Assembly (NCBI RefSeq): GCF_040253615.1
Contig: NZ_JBEJGY010000004.1
Location: 4,774,001 to 4,838,000, forward strand
Reading direction: 5' to 3'
DNA length: 64,000 nucleotides
Source: Streptomyces sp. Edi4
GTDB lineage: Bacteria; Actinomycetota; Actinomycetes; Streptomycetales; Streptomycetaceae
Shown piece by piece: positions 1 to 10,173 of the stretch; within the stretch, counting starts at the first letter, position 1; each line of letters begins with the position of its first letter. Made by a program: the position numbers and the translations under genes. The notes under the pieces are model-generated. The model worked only from the letters and a program-made list of their open reading frames with translations. It did not search any database and had not been told where the DNA came from.

Positions 1-269
1 CGCTCCGGCCCCGGTCGCATCACTTGTCACCCCGGTTGGGGCAGCCTTTCTGATCGTTGTCGTGGACGGCAGCGCGGGGGACGTCCCCAACTGGCCGAGT
101 GCGCGCGGCAGTTGCGCGACCGCCCGGCCCGGCAAATGACTGCCCCTCAACACCGTTCATATGAGACGCCTGTGACAGAACGAAGACGTCGTGGGAGACC
201 GCTCGTAACTCGCTGCGGGCTACAAATAGTTCTGTCCGAACGAACGAACGCCTCTCCAAGGGGAAGACC

Positions 270-974
270 ATGAAGCTCACCCGCATCGCCGCAGTCGCCG
301 CGCTCGGTGTCGCCGCCACGTTCTCCCTGACCGCCTGCAACGGTGACGACTCCGCGTCGGGCTCCGCCGCCACCGGCTCCTCGGCCGCCTCCGCCCCCTC
401 CGCCGCGGCCCCGGACGGCGGCTCGAATGACTCGGGCGGCGGCTCGACGTCCTCCAACGGCGGCTCGGCCTCCTCGGGCGGCGGATCGTCCGCCGGCAAG
501 GGCAAGTCCGGCTCCGGCAAGGGTGCCGCGAACGGTGCCGTGAACGGTACGGCGAAGGGCGACGGCAAGACCACGTTCTGCAAGACCGCGGACCTCGCCA
601 TCGACGCGCAGAACGCCGCGCCCGACAAGACCTCCGGCCGCGTCAACATCACCATGATCAACCGGGGTTCCACGACCTGCTCCGCGACCGGGTTCGCCGG
701 CGTCGACATCAAGGACGCCGACCACACCTCCAACCCCATAGCCCGGGGTCAGGCCCAGCCGCGCGTCACCACGCTCAAGCCCGGTGACGCCGCCGTCTTC
801 GACCTCGCGTACACGATTGACTCCAGCGGCAACAGCCTCTCGCACCCCACCAACATCCTGGTGACGCCGCCGAACGAGACCCACACCATCACCCTGGACT
901 GGCCGTCCGGTGCGGGCCAGGTCAAGGGCTCCTACGCCGACGTGCAGGTCTACCCCACGCACAACACCAACTGA
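270..974 (+). CDS. DUF4232 domain lipoprotein
   Basis: This is a predicted lipoprotein of 234 residues. An N-terminal signal peptide ends in a lipobox, LTAC, with the lipidated cysteine near residue 23. Residues 25-95 are a Ser/Gly/Ala-rich low-complexity linker. The C-terminal 140 residues match the DUF4232 pattern, including paired cysteines (FCKT and TTCSATGF) and an immunoglobulin-like beta pattern. The start follows an AAGGGGA ribosome site about 8 bases upstream. DUF4232 proteins are common in Streptomyces and have no established function. A second protein of the same architecture lies at 5378-6133. The family call is from recognised motifs; location outside the membrane is inferred. 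Confidence 0.85.
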   Translation: MKLTRIAAVAALGVAATFSLTACNGDDSASGSAATGSSAASAPSAAAPDGGSNDSGGGSTSSNGGSASSGGGSSAGKGKSGSGKGAANGAVNGTAKGDGKTTFCKTADLAIDAQNAAPDKTSGRVNITMINRGSTTCSATGFAGVDIKDADHTSNPIARGQAQPRVTTLKPGDAAVFDLAYTIDSSGNSLSHPTNILVTPPNETHTITLDWPSGAGQVKGSYADVQVYPTHNTN

Positions 975-989
975 CGTGCGTCGCCGTGG

Positions 990-1223
990 TCAGAGGGTAT
1001 GCAGGAAGCCCTGCCACGTGGTGGGGTTCAGGGTGAGGGTCGGGCCCTCGGGGTCCTTGGAGTCCCGGACGTGGATCGCCGAGGGGTGGGTCGCCACCTC
1101 GACGCAGGCGCCGCCCTCATCGCCGCTGTAGCTCGACTTGCGCCAGGCGTGAGCGATCTCGATGCAAGCGTCGCCCTCGTCGCTGCTGTAGCTGGACTTG
1201 AACCACGCGCGTTGGGTGTTCAT
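990..1223 (-). CDS. DUF397 small protein
   Basis: This 77-residue protein belongs to DUF397, small proteins that accompany WhiJ/AbaA-like HTH regulators in Streptomyces. The diagnostic W-KSSYS-C-E-A block occurs twice in a row (residues 7-25 and 26-44), so the N-terminal half looks internally duplicated. The C-terminal part has the usual V-RDSK-P-G-L pattern followed by W-FL. It is nearly identical in layout to the neighbour at 1260-1493, 36 bp upstream, so the pair arose by tandem duplication. It is probably co-transcribed with the HTH gene at 1490-2302. Biochemical function is unknown; a partner or antagonist role to the HTH protein is inferred from context. Confidence 0.85.
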   Translation of the reverse strand: MNTQRAWFKSSYSSDEGDACIEIAHAWRKSSYSGDEGGACVEVATHPSAIHVRDSKDPEGPTLTLNPTTWQGFLHTL

Positions 1224-1259
1224 GTCCCTCCTTGAAGCCGGGTGTCACGAGCCTTCCCG

Positions 1260-1493
1260 TCAGAGGGTGCTCAGGAACCCCTGCCAGGCGGTGGGGTTCA
1301 GGGTGAGGGTCGGGCCCTTCGGGTTCTTCGAGTCCCGGATGTGGATCGCGGACGGGTGGGCTGCCACCTCGACGCACTCACCGCCCTCGCTTCCGCTGTA
1401 ACTCGACTTGCGCCAGGCGCAGGCGATTTCGACGCACTCGCCGCCCTCGTCGCTGCTGTAGCTGGACTTGAACCACTCCAGTGCGTTGCTCAT
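1260..1493 (-). CDS. DUF397 small protein, paralogue of downstream gene
   Basis: This is the second DUF397 protein, 77 residues, with the same internal duplication of the W-KSSYS-EGG-C-E-A block (residues 7-25 and 26-44) and the same C-terminal RDSKNP and WQGFL segments. Its start codon overlaps the 3' end of the HTH gene at 1490-2302 by 4 bp, the signature of translational coupling. The arrangement HTH-DUF397-DUF397 with a divergent ATPase-like gene is the WhiJ/AbaA-type locus known from Streptomyces, where such cassettes influence development and antibiotic production. Which of the two paralogues interacts with the HTH partner cannot be told from sequence. Confidence 0.87.
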   Translation of the reverse strand: MSNALEWFKSSYSSDEGGECVEIACAWRKSSYSGSEGGECVEVAAHPSAIHIRDSKNPKGPTLTLNPTAWQGFLSTL

Positions 1494-2302
1494 TGCTCTC
1501 CTAGCAGCCGCTCCAACAGGGCCATCGACTCTTCGGTGTTGAGGGCCTGTGTTCGCAGCATCGCATACTTGCGCGCCAGAATGCTTACCTCATCGGGGTC
1601 GGCCACGAACTGGCTGCCACGCTGAGTTTCCGTATAGGCGAGGTGCTGGAATCGCGGGGTTTCCAAGAGGATGAAGGCGCCGGCGAGGGCAGCGTGGGTC
1701 TCGCGCCCCAGTGGCATGATCTGGAGGGCGAGCCCAGGGAGACGGGCGCACTCCGTGAGGTGCTGGAGCATTCCCCGGTATACGGTCTGGCCGCCGAGCC
1801 GGTCGCGGACGATCACCTCCGAGAGCACGAAGCTCAGTGTCGGTGGCTCGCTGCGGTGCAGTATGGCCTGCCGATCGAGGCGGTTGCTGAGGTGGAAGGC
1901 GATCTCGTCCTCGCTGTATGGCGGTACGCGACTGCTGAACACCGCGCGGGCGTACTCCTCGTTCTGGAGCAGGCCCGGTAGGACTTGGTTCGCGTAGAAG
2001 CAGAGGGCGATGGCCACCCGCTCCTCATCCATGTACTTCTCGGCCCACAGCGGGTACTTGTCCACCTCCGGCATGTTTTCGACCGCCACCTCCAGCGCAC
2101 CCTTGGTGTCCAGCAACCGGTCAAAGGTTCGGGCCAGTTCGGGCTTCAGGACCCGGCGTCCCTGCTCGATCGAGGCGATCGTCTCCAGGTCCGCGCACAC
2201 CGCCTCGGCCAGAGTTCGCTGGGTGTAACCGGCTGCGCGGCGGAAGCAGGCGAGCTGGGCGCCCAGCATGCGCATCGCCGACGTGTTTTTTCGGGTGGCC
2301 AT
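1490..2302 (-). CDS. XRE-type HTH regulator with DUF5753 domain
   Basis: This 270-residue regulator has an N-terminal Cro/C1-type helix-turn-helix (about residues 10-65; LGAQLACFRRAAGYTQRTLA, then a second helix around ETIASIEQGRR). A DUF5753 domain follows (about 90-270; P-LLQNEEYARA and the LTECARLPGLALQIMP region are typical). The ATG at 2302 is preferred over an upstream TTG because GGGGAG lies about 9 bases before it. It overlaps the downstream DUF397 gene by 4 bp and diverges from the ATPase-like gene at 2415. This is the standard WhiJ-like arrangement. A DNA-binding regulatory role is known for the family; targets here are unknown. Confidence 0.9.
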   Translation of the reverse strand: MATRKNTSAMRMLGAQLACFRRAAGYTQRTLAEAVCADLETIASIEQGRRVLKPELARTFDRLLDTKGALEVAVENMPEVDKYPLWAEKYMDEERVAIALCFYANQVLPGLLQNEEYARAVFSSRVPPYSEDEIAFHLSNRLDRQAILHRSEPPTLSFVLSEVIVRDRLGGQTVYRGMLQHLTECARLPGLALQIMPLGRETHAALAGAFILLETPRFQHLAYTETQRGSQFVADPDEVSILARKYAMLRTQALNTEESMALLERLLGEQ

Positions 2303-2414
2303 GGCCCCCAACTCCCCACCACTGACGGCAAGTCATGCACGACGGACCCGTACAAAAAAGCTGTACGGGTCGGCGCACTGCCCCCGGCGGCCTCCCCTCC
2401 GCAACCCTCCCCCC

Positions 2415-2873
2415 ATGAACGAGAACGAAATCCGCGAACGCTTCTACCCCACGCGGCGCCAATCCGTGCCCGGGGCGCGGGAGTTCGCCGAGTGGGCCGT
2501 GTCCGACTGGGGGTTCGCGCACCGGCGGGACGACGTGCTGCTCTGTGTCAGTGAGCTGGCCACCAACGCGCTGCTGCACGGGGTGCCGCCCGGGCGGGGT
2601 TTTCTGCTGCGGGTGGCGTTGTGCGACGGGGCCGTGCTGCGGGTCGAGGTGCAGGACAGCGGGGGCGGTATCCCCCGGGTCGCGGACGGGGGCGCGGACA
2701 TGGCCGACGAGGGCGGGCGCGGGCTGCTGCTCGTCGAGGCGTTGGCCGACAAGTGGGGCGTGGGGGAGCGGGACCCGGGCAAGTCGGTGTGGTGTGAGTT
2801 CGTCTGTCCGGGACCAGGGGCGGGCCCAGGAGCGGGCCCAGGAGTGAGCCCCGCCGACAACGGTCCAGAATGA
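2415..2873 (+). CDS. ATP-binding protein, RsbW-like anti-sigma/histidine kinase-like ATPase
   Basis: This 152-residue protein has the HATPase_c_2 fold of RsbW/SpoIIAB-like proteins. The N box is visible as ELATNALLHG (about residues 48-57), followed by VQDSGGG and EGGRGLLLVEALADKWG, which form the G boxes of the ATP lid. The C-terminus ends in a short Gly-Pro-Ala-rich tail (repeated GPGA). The ATG at 2415 removes an implausible N-terminal extension; the context is GC-rich and the ribosome site is weak. The gene is divergent from the WhiJ-like HTH gene at 2302, and such ATPases are regular members of these cassettes. Whether it binds a sigma factor is unknown. Confidence 0.85.
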   Translation: MNENEIRERFYPTRRQSVPGAREFAEWAVSDWGFAHRRDDVLLCVSELATNALLHGVPPGRGFLLRVALCDGAVLRVEVQDSGGGIPRVADGGADMADEGGRGLLLVEALADKWGVGERDPGKSVWCEFVCPGPGAGPGAGPGVSPADNGPE

Positions 2874-2974
2874 GACGAGGGACCGCATGCTGAAATGGCC
2901 GGATGCCGTCGGCGGGCCGCTGCGTAGGGTGCCGGGTAGTAGGACGTCCGAGCAACCGACAGGAGCCCCGCCCC

Positions 2975-4162
2975 ATGCCCGCCGCCCCCGTGCCCCCGCT
3001 CGCCGCCCGCGCCACGTCCGTCGGAGCCTCCCCGGTACGGGAGATCCTGGCGCTGACCGCCCGGCCCGAAGTGATCTCCTTCGCCGGCGGACTTCCCGCG
3101 CCCGAGCTGTTCGACGGCGCGGGCCTGGCCGCCGCGTTCCGCGCGGTCATGGAGGAGCAGGCGGCCACCGCGCTCCAGTACTCCACGACCGAGGGAAGCC
3201 CCGCGCTGCGCGCCGCCACTGCCGCGCGGCTCGTGGGGCGCGGGCTTGCCACGGAACCCGACGACCTGCTGATCACGTCCGGCTCGCAGCAGGGGCTCAC
3301 CCTCCTCGCCGCCGCCCTGCTCGAACCCGGTGACGTCGTCCTGGTCGAAAACCCCTGCTACCTCGCCGCGTTGCAGGTCTTCGGCTTCGCCGGGGCCCGC
3401 GTCGTCGCCGTGCCCTGCGACGAGGAAGGGCCCGACCCGGACGCCCTCGACGCCCTCGTCGTCCGCGAGCGGCCCAAGCTCTTCTACTCCGTGCCCACCT
3501 TCCAGAACCCCACCGGCCACACCATGACCGTCGAGCGGCGCCGGGCCGTCGCCGACGTCGCCGCGCGGCGCGGGCTGTGGATCGTCGAGGACGATCCGTA
3601 CGGCGAACTGCGGTACGAGGGCGCGCACGTGCCGTGGATCTCCGCGTACGAGGCCGCCGCCGACCGTACCGTCCTGCTCGGCAGCTACTCCAAGATCATG
3701 GCGCCCGGCCTGCGCATCGGCTGGATGCGCGCCCCGCACGACCTGCTGCGCGCCTGCGTCATAGCCAAGCAGGCCTCCGACCTGCACACCCCGACCGTCA
3801 ACCAGCTCGCCGCCGCCCGCTATCTCGTCGACCGCGATCTCGACGCCCACCTCGCCCGGCTGCGGACCGCCTACGGTGAGCGCAGGGACGCCATGCTCGC
3901 CGGCCTCCCCGACGCCCTGCCCGACGGCTCCACCTGGAACCGGCCCGAGGGCGGCATGTTCCTGTGGGTCCAGCTCCCGGACGGCCTCGACGCGACTGAC
4001 CTGCTGCGCAAGGTGGTCGAGTACGACGTCGCGTACGTCCCGGGCGCGCCGTTCTTCGCCGGGACCCCCGACCCCGCCGCCCTGCGCCTGTGTTTCGCCA
4101 CCTCGGCGCCGGACGAGATCCGCGAAGGGCTCACCCGGCTCGGCCAGGCCCTCAAGGGGTGA
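2975..4162 (+). CDS. PLP-dependent aminotransferase, class I/II
   Basis: This 395-residue fold-type I aminotransferase belongs to the group containing 2-aminoadipate (LysN-like) aminotransferases and the catalytic domain of MocR proteins. It starts directly with the enzyme domain and has no HTH. Visible marks are ISFAGGLPAPELF near the N-terminus, TSGSQQGLTLLAAALLEPGD, the cofactor-contact FQNPTG, the EDDPYGELRY aspartate-tyrosine motif, and the Schiff-base lysine in GSYSKIMAPGLRIGW. The ATG at 2975 has AGGAG 9 bases upstream. It probably transaminates an amino acid or 2-oxo acid in the cytoplasm. Substrate cannot be assigned: aromatic or branched-chain amino acids and 2-aminoadipate are all possible. 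Confidence 0.9.
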   Translation: MPAAPVPPLAARATSVGASPVREILALTARPEVISFAGGLPAPELFDGAGLAAAFRAVMEEQAATALQYSTTEGSPALRAATAARLVGRGLATEPDDLLITSGSQQGLTLLAAALLEPGDVVLVENPCYLAALQVFGFAGARVVAVPCDEEGPDPDALDALVVRERPKLFYSVPTFQNPTGHTMTVERRRAVADVAARRGLWIVEDDPYGELRYEGAHVPWISAYEAAADRTVLLGSYSKIMAPGLRIGWMRAPHDLLRACVIAKQASDLHTPTVNQLAAARYLVDRDLDAHLARLRTAYGERRDAMLAGLPDALPDGSTWNRPEGGMFLWVQLPDGLDATDLLRKVVEYDVAYVPGAPFFAGTPDPAALRLCFATSAPDEIREGLTRLGQALKG

Positions 4163-4253
4163 GGGACCCGCCGAGGCGGTCGGGAACGCGGCCCGGCCGG
4201 TGACCGTCTTGGAGTGCGCGAAGCCCTCCCCGAACCGTGAAGGAACCCATCAC

Positions 4254-4592
4254 GTGGCTCTCTCCTCGCGCATCGGTCGCCGGCCGAGCGCGTTCGCGCT
4301 CGCCGTCGCTGTGCTCCTGCTCGGCCTCGCGAGCTGGTACGTGTTCTCGGGCCGAGGCGCCGGGCTGCTTCCGCAGAGCAGCTGGGGGCCGTGGCGGGAG
4401 AAGCCGCAAGTGAACCAGTGGGGAGTGCGGGTGCGGGTCAACTCGTGGGGCAACGCCGCTGAAGCGTATGTGCACATGGGCAAAGCGGAGGACTTCACCC
4501 TGAAGGCGTACGGCACGCGCGCCAGTGCCACGACGGAGATGGACGGGACCCGCATCGCCCTGACCCCCGACGGCAGGATCATCGGACAGTGA
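4254..4592 (+). CDS. small membrane-anchored or secreted protein, unknown
   Basis: This 112-residue protein has a positively charged N-terminus followed by one hydrophobic stretch (about residues 14-30, SAFALAVAVLLLGLASWYVF), then a mostly polar region rich in Trp, Asn and Val. The chosen GTG has GAAGGAA about 8 bases upstream. The mature part resembles a small extracytoplasmic beta domain (WGVRVRVNSWG, FTLKAYGTRA, RIALTPDGRII). It lies 91 bp after the aminotransferase in the same direction and converges on the HTH-cupin gene at 4666. I do not recognise a family. The topology, with the C-terminal part outside, is inferred from the hydrophobic segment. Confidence 0.7.
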   Translation: MALSSRIGRRPSAFALAVAVLLLGLASWYVFSGRGAGLLPQSSWGPWREKPQVNQWGVRVRVNSWGNAAEAYVHMGKAEDFTLKAYGTRASATTEMDGTRIALTPDGRIIGQ

Positions 4593-4665
4593 CCCCAGGA
4601 ACGCGGCACAAGGCGACGTATGCACCCGCCCGCTCGTAGCGCGGCAACCCGCCATCGCCCGTGCG

Positions 4666-5319
4666 TCAAGCCCTCGGCTTCGCCCGTACGTGCATGCGCT
4701 CGCCCTGTCGTCCGAACAGGCTCAGCACCTCCACCGGGCGGCCGTTCGCGCTGCTGAACCAGTGCGGCACCTTGGTGTCCCACTCCGCGACCTCGCCGGG
4801 GCCGAGCATCAGGTCGTGCTCCCCGAGGACGAGCCGCAGCCTGCCGTCCAGGACGTACAGCCACTCATACCCCTCGTGCGAGCGCAGGTCCGGCTCGCTT
4901 CCCCGGTCGGGGATGAGGAGCTTGTACGCCTGGAGGGGGCCCGGCGCCCTGGTCAGCGGGACGAACGTGCCGCCGTCCCGCGAGGGGCGCGGGCTCAGGC
5001 GTACGCGGGGGTCGCCGACCTCGGGCGCGCCCACCAGATCGTCCAGCGGCACCCCGTACGCGGTGGCGAGCGGGAGCAGGAGTTCGAGGCTCGGGCGGCG
5101 CTGGCCCGATTCGAGGCGGGACAGGGTGCTCTTGGAGATGCCGGTCCGCGCGGAGAGGCCGGACAGACTCAGCCCGCGCCGGGCCCGCAGCCGCCTGAGC
5201 CGGGGGCCGACCTCGTCCAGTACGGCCTGGTGGGGCGAGGGCTCGGCGGGTGCGGGCCCGGCGGGCGAGGGGTCGCCGGGACGGGCGTTTTCGGGCCTGG
5301 GGTGTTCCATGCGCGCCAT
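4666..5319 (-). CDS. XRE family regulator with C-terminal cupin domain
   Basis: This protein of about 217 residues has an N-terminal helix-turn-helix (LRRLRARRGLSLSGLSARTG then ISKSTLSRLESGQRRPSLE) and a C-terminal cupin (about residues 140-210; HEGYEWLYVLDGRLRLVLG and LGPGEVAEWDTKVPHWF). In this family the cupin senses a small ligand and the HTH represses nearby or own promoters. The start is uncertain between ATGs at 5319 and 5310; a GGGATGG stretch upstream slightly favours 5319. An acidic, proline-rich leader of about 30 residues precedes the HTH. Neighbours give no clear target gene; autoregulation is possible but not shown. Confidence 0.87.
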   Translation of the reverse strand: MARMEHPRPENARPGDPSPAGPAPAEPSPHQAVLDEVGPRLRRLRARRGLSLSGLSARTGISKSTLSRLESGQRRPSLELLLPLATAYGVPLDDLVGAPEVGDPRVRLSPRPSRDGGTFVPLTRAPGPLQAYKLLIPDRGSEPDLRSHEGYEWLYVLDGRLRLVLGEHDLMLGPGEVAEWDTKVPHWFSSANGRPVEVLSLFGRQGERMHVRAKPRA

Positions 5320-5377
5320 GCGGACATTCCATCCCGAACGTCCCGGAAGTGGCAACGCTCCTTGCCGTTCGCCGTGA

Positions 5378-6133
5378 CTACCACGCGTCGATCGACGACA
5401 GGTCCGACTGCCAGTAGGTGACCCTGGCCTGGCTGTTCACGACGGCCACGGGCTTGGCGAGCGAGGCGTACGCGGCGGGGCCCGTGGAGCCCTTGTCGTC
5501 CTTTCCGGTGAAGTACACCGTGATGTGCGCGGACTTCTGCGGCTCGCTGCCGTCGTCCTCGCCCAGGGTGCGGACCATCGCGTACGCGGAGGCGCCGGGC
5601 GACAGCGAGACCACGGCCTGCGGGGTGGTGTCCTTGTCCACCGCGATCGGGGACTGCTGGTCGTCGGAGAAGGAAACCGCCGGCGCGTAGTAGGCGTTGC
5701 ACAGGGTCTTGCCGGTGTTGGTGACCGTCAGGAGGACGTGGTTGAGGGGGCGGGTCACCGGGGTCGCGGTCAGCTTCACGTCCGCGCCGGTGCAGGGCGC
5801 GTCGGCCGAACTGCCGCCGGACCCCGGCTTGTTGGCGGACTTGCCGCCCGAGCTGCCGCCGGTGCCGGTGCCGGTGTGCTTGGCAGAGCCAGGGCCCGTC
5901 CCCCTGCCGGAGCCCGACCCCGAGCCCGACCCCGAGCCCTTGCCGCTGCCCGCCGTGCTGCCGGACGTGTCGCCCGGCGCCGGTGTCTGCGGGGCGCCCG
6001 TGGCCGGGACGGAGGCGGCGGCCGCCGGCTTGTCGCCCGCCGCCGCGTCGTCCGAGCCGTTGCAGGCGGTCAGGGCGAGGGCGGCGACGAGGGTGGTGGC
6101 CGCGGCGGCGGCGATACGGAAGTTGGTACGCAT
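5378..6133 (-). CDS. DUF4232 domain lipoprotein
   Basis: This 251-residue predicted lipoprotein has a signal peptide ending in the lipobox LTAC (cysteine near residue 24). Residues 27-115 form a long Ala/Pro then Gly/Ser-rich linker containing a run of SGSG repeats. The DUF4232 domain occupies about residues 115-251, with cysteine-bearing segments APCTGADVKL and KTLCNAYYAP. It has the same plan as the protein at 270-974, but the linkers differ in composition, so these are older paralogues rather than a fresh duplication. It lies 58 bp from the HTH-cupin gene in the same direction, so it may share its transcript upstream. Function of the family is unknown. Confidence 0.85.
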   Translation of the reverse strand: MRTNFRIAAAAATTLVAALALTACNGSDDAAAGDKPAAAASVPATGAPQTPAPGDTSGSTAGSGKGSGSGSGSGSGRGTGPGSAKHTGTGTGGSSGGKSANKPGSGGSSADAPCTGADVKLTATPVTRPLNHVLLTVTNTGKTLCNAYYAPAVSFSDDQQSPIAVDKDTTPQAVVSLSPGASAYAMVRTLGEDDGSEPQKSAHITVYFTGKDDKGSTGPAAYASLAKPVAVVNSQARVTYWQSDLSSIDAW

Positions 6134-6191
6134 GATGACTGGTGCTCCCCGTGTGAGTGAGTGAGTGGGCCGGCTCGACGGCGTGATCGCG

Positions 6192-6296
6192 TCAGCGGTG
6201 GTAGTGGTGGATCAGGGTGATGAGGGTGGCGATGGACGCGGCCAGGACGACCACGGCCAGGGAGTCCGCCACGTTGAACCGGATGCGCAATCGCAT
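6192..6296 (-). CDS. 34-aa single-span membrane peptide
   Basis: This is a small open frame of 34 codons preceded by GGGGAG about 7 bases before its ATG. The peptide begins with a basic stretch (MRLRIRF), continues with one hydrophobic segment (about residues 11-28, SLAVVVLAASIATLITLI) and ends in HHYHR. This is the layout of a single-pass membrane peptide. It sits 58 bp before the DUF4232 lipoprotein gene in the same direction and diverges from the membrane HTH gene at 6478. No family is recognised. Coding status rests on the ribosome site and the clean topology only. Confidence 0.5.
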   Translation of the reverse strand: MRLRIRFNVADSLAVVVLAASIATLITLIHHYHR

Positions 6297-6477
6297 GTCG
6301 TGCTCCCCGGAGCGAGCGGTTCGGCTGCTTGCTGCACCTACCTTGCGGGCCGGTCCGACGACCCGGCAACGAGCAAGGGACAATGGGGGAAGCTGGAACG
6401 CTGGAACACCCACTGACCTGGGGAAACGACCTGTCCCTGGAATGCGTTCCTGGGATGGATGGGGAGGGTACCGGGGC

Positions 6478-8178
6478 ATGGCGACAACTGAGTCCGAGCA
6501 GTTCGCGGTGCTGCTGCGGGAGTTGAAGGACCGCTCGGGGCGCAGCTACGGAGTCCTCGCGGGCAGACTCCACATGAGTACGTCCACGCTCCACCGGTAC
6601 TGCAACGGGGACGCGGTCCCCACCGAGTACGCGCCCGTGGACCGGCTCGCCCGGCTGTGCGGCGCGAGCCCCGAGGAGTCCGTCGAACTGCACCGGCGCT
6701 GGATCGTCGCGGACGAGGCGCGACGCCGGGCCCGGGGCGCGGGCCAGCCGGCGAGTGCGGCGAGTGCGCCGAGTGCGCCAGGGGCGACCAGCGCGGCGGG
6801 CGCGGCGGGTGCGGCGAGTGCGCCGGAGGGAACGAACACGCCCGATGCGGCGAGTGCGCCGGGTGCGGTGAGCGCGCCGGGCGTGACGGACGCGGCAGGC
6901 GTGACGGACGCTCCGGGTGCGGCCGACGCGGTGAATGCGCCGCACGTCGCGAACGCGGCGAACGCGGCGAACCCCTCCAGCGCCGTGCCGGAGGCGCGTC
7001 CGGCGGGCGGGCCGGGCCGCCCCGGCACGGGGACCGACCCGGGTGACGGAACCGGTGCCGGTTCCGGGGCCACTCGTACGCCCGGTCCCGCGTCCGCGAA
7101 CGCTTCCGCTTCCGCTTCCGCTCCTGCCTCCGCATCCGCCTTCTCCGCCCGGCCGGACGCCGACGCCGCCGGTGACGAGTTGCCCGTCGTGGAGCGCGCC
7201 GGGGCGGCCGACGCGCGGGGCGGGTGGCTGGGGCGGCTCGTTCCCGGGCGGCCCCTGGCCCGGCGGACCCGGCTCGTGCTCATCGGGGCGGCCGTCGTCG
7301 CCGTCGCCGTGCCGGTCACGGCAGTCGCGGCGCTAACCGGCAGGCCCGACGCGAGCGAGACCGTCGCCGATGCCAGGACCTCCGCGTCCCCGGCCACCGG
7401 CGGCGCGCGTACGCCCGAGACCGCGAGCCCGGGCGCGGGCAGGAGCGCGAGCCCGTCCGGCGCACCCTCCGCCTCCGCGTCGTCCTCCTCGTCCTCGTCC
7501 TCGTCCGCGACCCCGTCCGCCATGAGCCGGTCCCAGCACCCCCCGGCGGCGGGCACCCCGGTCAGCGTGGGCGTGAGCTCGTACGACTGGGACACGCCGT
7601 GCGGCAAGTTCTACCTGCTCGACCAGAAGCCCACCGCCGTGCCGCCGCCCCCGCCCAACGAGCAGGACCGGCGCTCCTGGTCGCGGGCGCTCGGCGGGAT
7701 CGACGGCGGCAACCTCAAGCTGGAGCTGACCGCGACCGGCAAGGGCGAGGACGCGGTGGTGATCACCGGGATCAACGTGCGGGTGGTGGGGCGCGAGGCG
7801 CCGCTGAACTGGTCGGCGTACTCGATGGGTTCGGGGTGCGGCGGCGGTGTCGTGCCGCAGTCCTTCGACATCGACCTGGACGCGCCGCAGCCCGTCAGCA
7901 AGCCGGTCGCCGGTCACCAGGGCGACGCGGCCGTGCCGGCGAAGGACTTCCCCTTCAAGGTCTCCACGCACGACCCCGAGGTCTTCGACCTGGACGTGCA
8001 CACCGAGGGGCACGACGTCAGCTGGTATCTGGAGGTCGGCTGGAGCAGCGGCGAGCGCTCCGGCAAGGTCACCGTGAACGACGGCGGCAAGCCGTTCCGC
8101 ACCAGCGCGGTCAAGGGCCGGCCGGCGTTCGAGTACAACACGGACACCAACGCGTGGGACAAGCTGACTCAGGAATGA
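6478..8178 (+). CDS. membrane-anchored HTH protein with extracytoplasmic domain
   Basis: This 566-residue protein joins a cytoplasmic HTH to an outer domain. Residues 1-75 form an XRE-like HTH (FAVLLRELKDRSGRSYGVLA, then RLHMSTSTLHRYCNGDAVP). Residues 80-235 are an Ala/Gly/Pro low-complexity region with short near-repeats (SAPGA, GVTDA). A basic boundary and one membrane span lie at about 262-287 (LVLIGAAVVAVAVPVTAVAA). A Ser/Thr/Ala linker follows, then an outer domain from about 365 with two or three cysteines (DTPCGKF, GSGCGGG) and a beta-rich tail. The ATG at 6478 has GGGAGG about 10 bases before it. It looks like a one-component transmembrane regulator. Ligand and target are unknown. Confidence 0.82.
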   Translation: MATTESEQFAVLLRELKDRSGRSYGVLAGRLHMSTSTLHRYCNGDAVPTEYAPVDRLARLCGASPEESVELHRRWIVADEARRRARGAGQPASAASAPSAPGATSAAGAAGAASAPEGTNTPDAASAPGAVSAPGVTDAAGVTDAPGAADAVNAPHVANAANAANPSSAVPEARPAGGPGRPGTGTDPGDGTGAGSGATRTPGPASANASASASAPASASAFSARPDADAAGDELPVVERAGAADARGGWLGRLVPGRPLARRTRLVLIGAAVVAVAVPVTAVAALTGRPDASETVADARTSASPATGGARTPETASPGAGRSASPSGAPSASASSSSSSSSSATPSAMSRSQHPPAAGTPVSVGVSSYDWDTPCGKFYLLDQKPTAVPPPPPNEQDRRSWSRALGGIDGGNLKLELTATGKGEDAVVITGINVRVVGREAPLNWSAYSMGSGCGGGVVPQSFDIDLDAPQPVSKPVAGHQGDAAVPAKDFPFKVSTHDPEVFDLDVHTEGHDVSWYLEVGWSSGERSGKVTVNDGGKPFRTSAVKGRPAFEYNTDTNAWDKLTQE

Positions 8179-8202
8179 ACCGGCTTGCCCCACGCGGGAG
8201 TT

Positions 8203-8228
8203 GACCCCGGGTCAGGCCGGGGCCGGGG

Positions 8229-8230
<2 letters not shown>
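8203..8230. terminator. bidirectional hairpin terminator between membrane HTH gene and argS
   Basis: GACCCCGG at 8203-8210 pairs with CCGGGGTC at 8223-8230 across a 12-base GC-rich loop. It lies between two convergent genes and touches the argS stop codon. There is no clear T-tract, as is usual in Streptomyces. Confidence 0.5.
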
Positions 8231-9986
<1,756 letters not shown>

Positions 9987-10173
9987 GAGGTGCCGTTCCT
10001 GTCGGGAGTGAGGACGATTGCCCTCCGATTCTCCCACGCGGCCCGGGGCCGTTTCTCCTGAGTTGTGGGCAACCCCGGAGGGGCTCCTTCCGTCTGGGAG
10101 AATGGGCGGGCCGGCCCTGCCAGGCCGGCGAGGGCATGACGAGGGCATTACGAGAAAGAAGGACGTGCCGACC

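Noticed and set aside
20..160. 46-codon minus-strand frame at the left edge
   Set aside because: No ribosome site and no hydrophobic or conserved pattern; probably intergenic.
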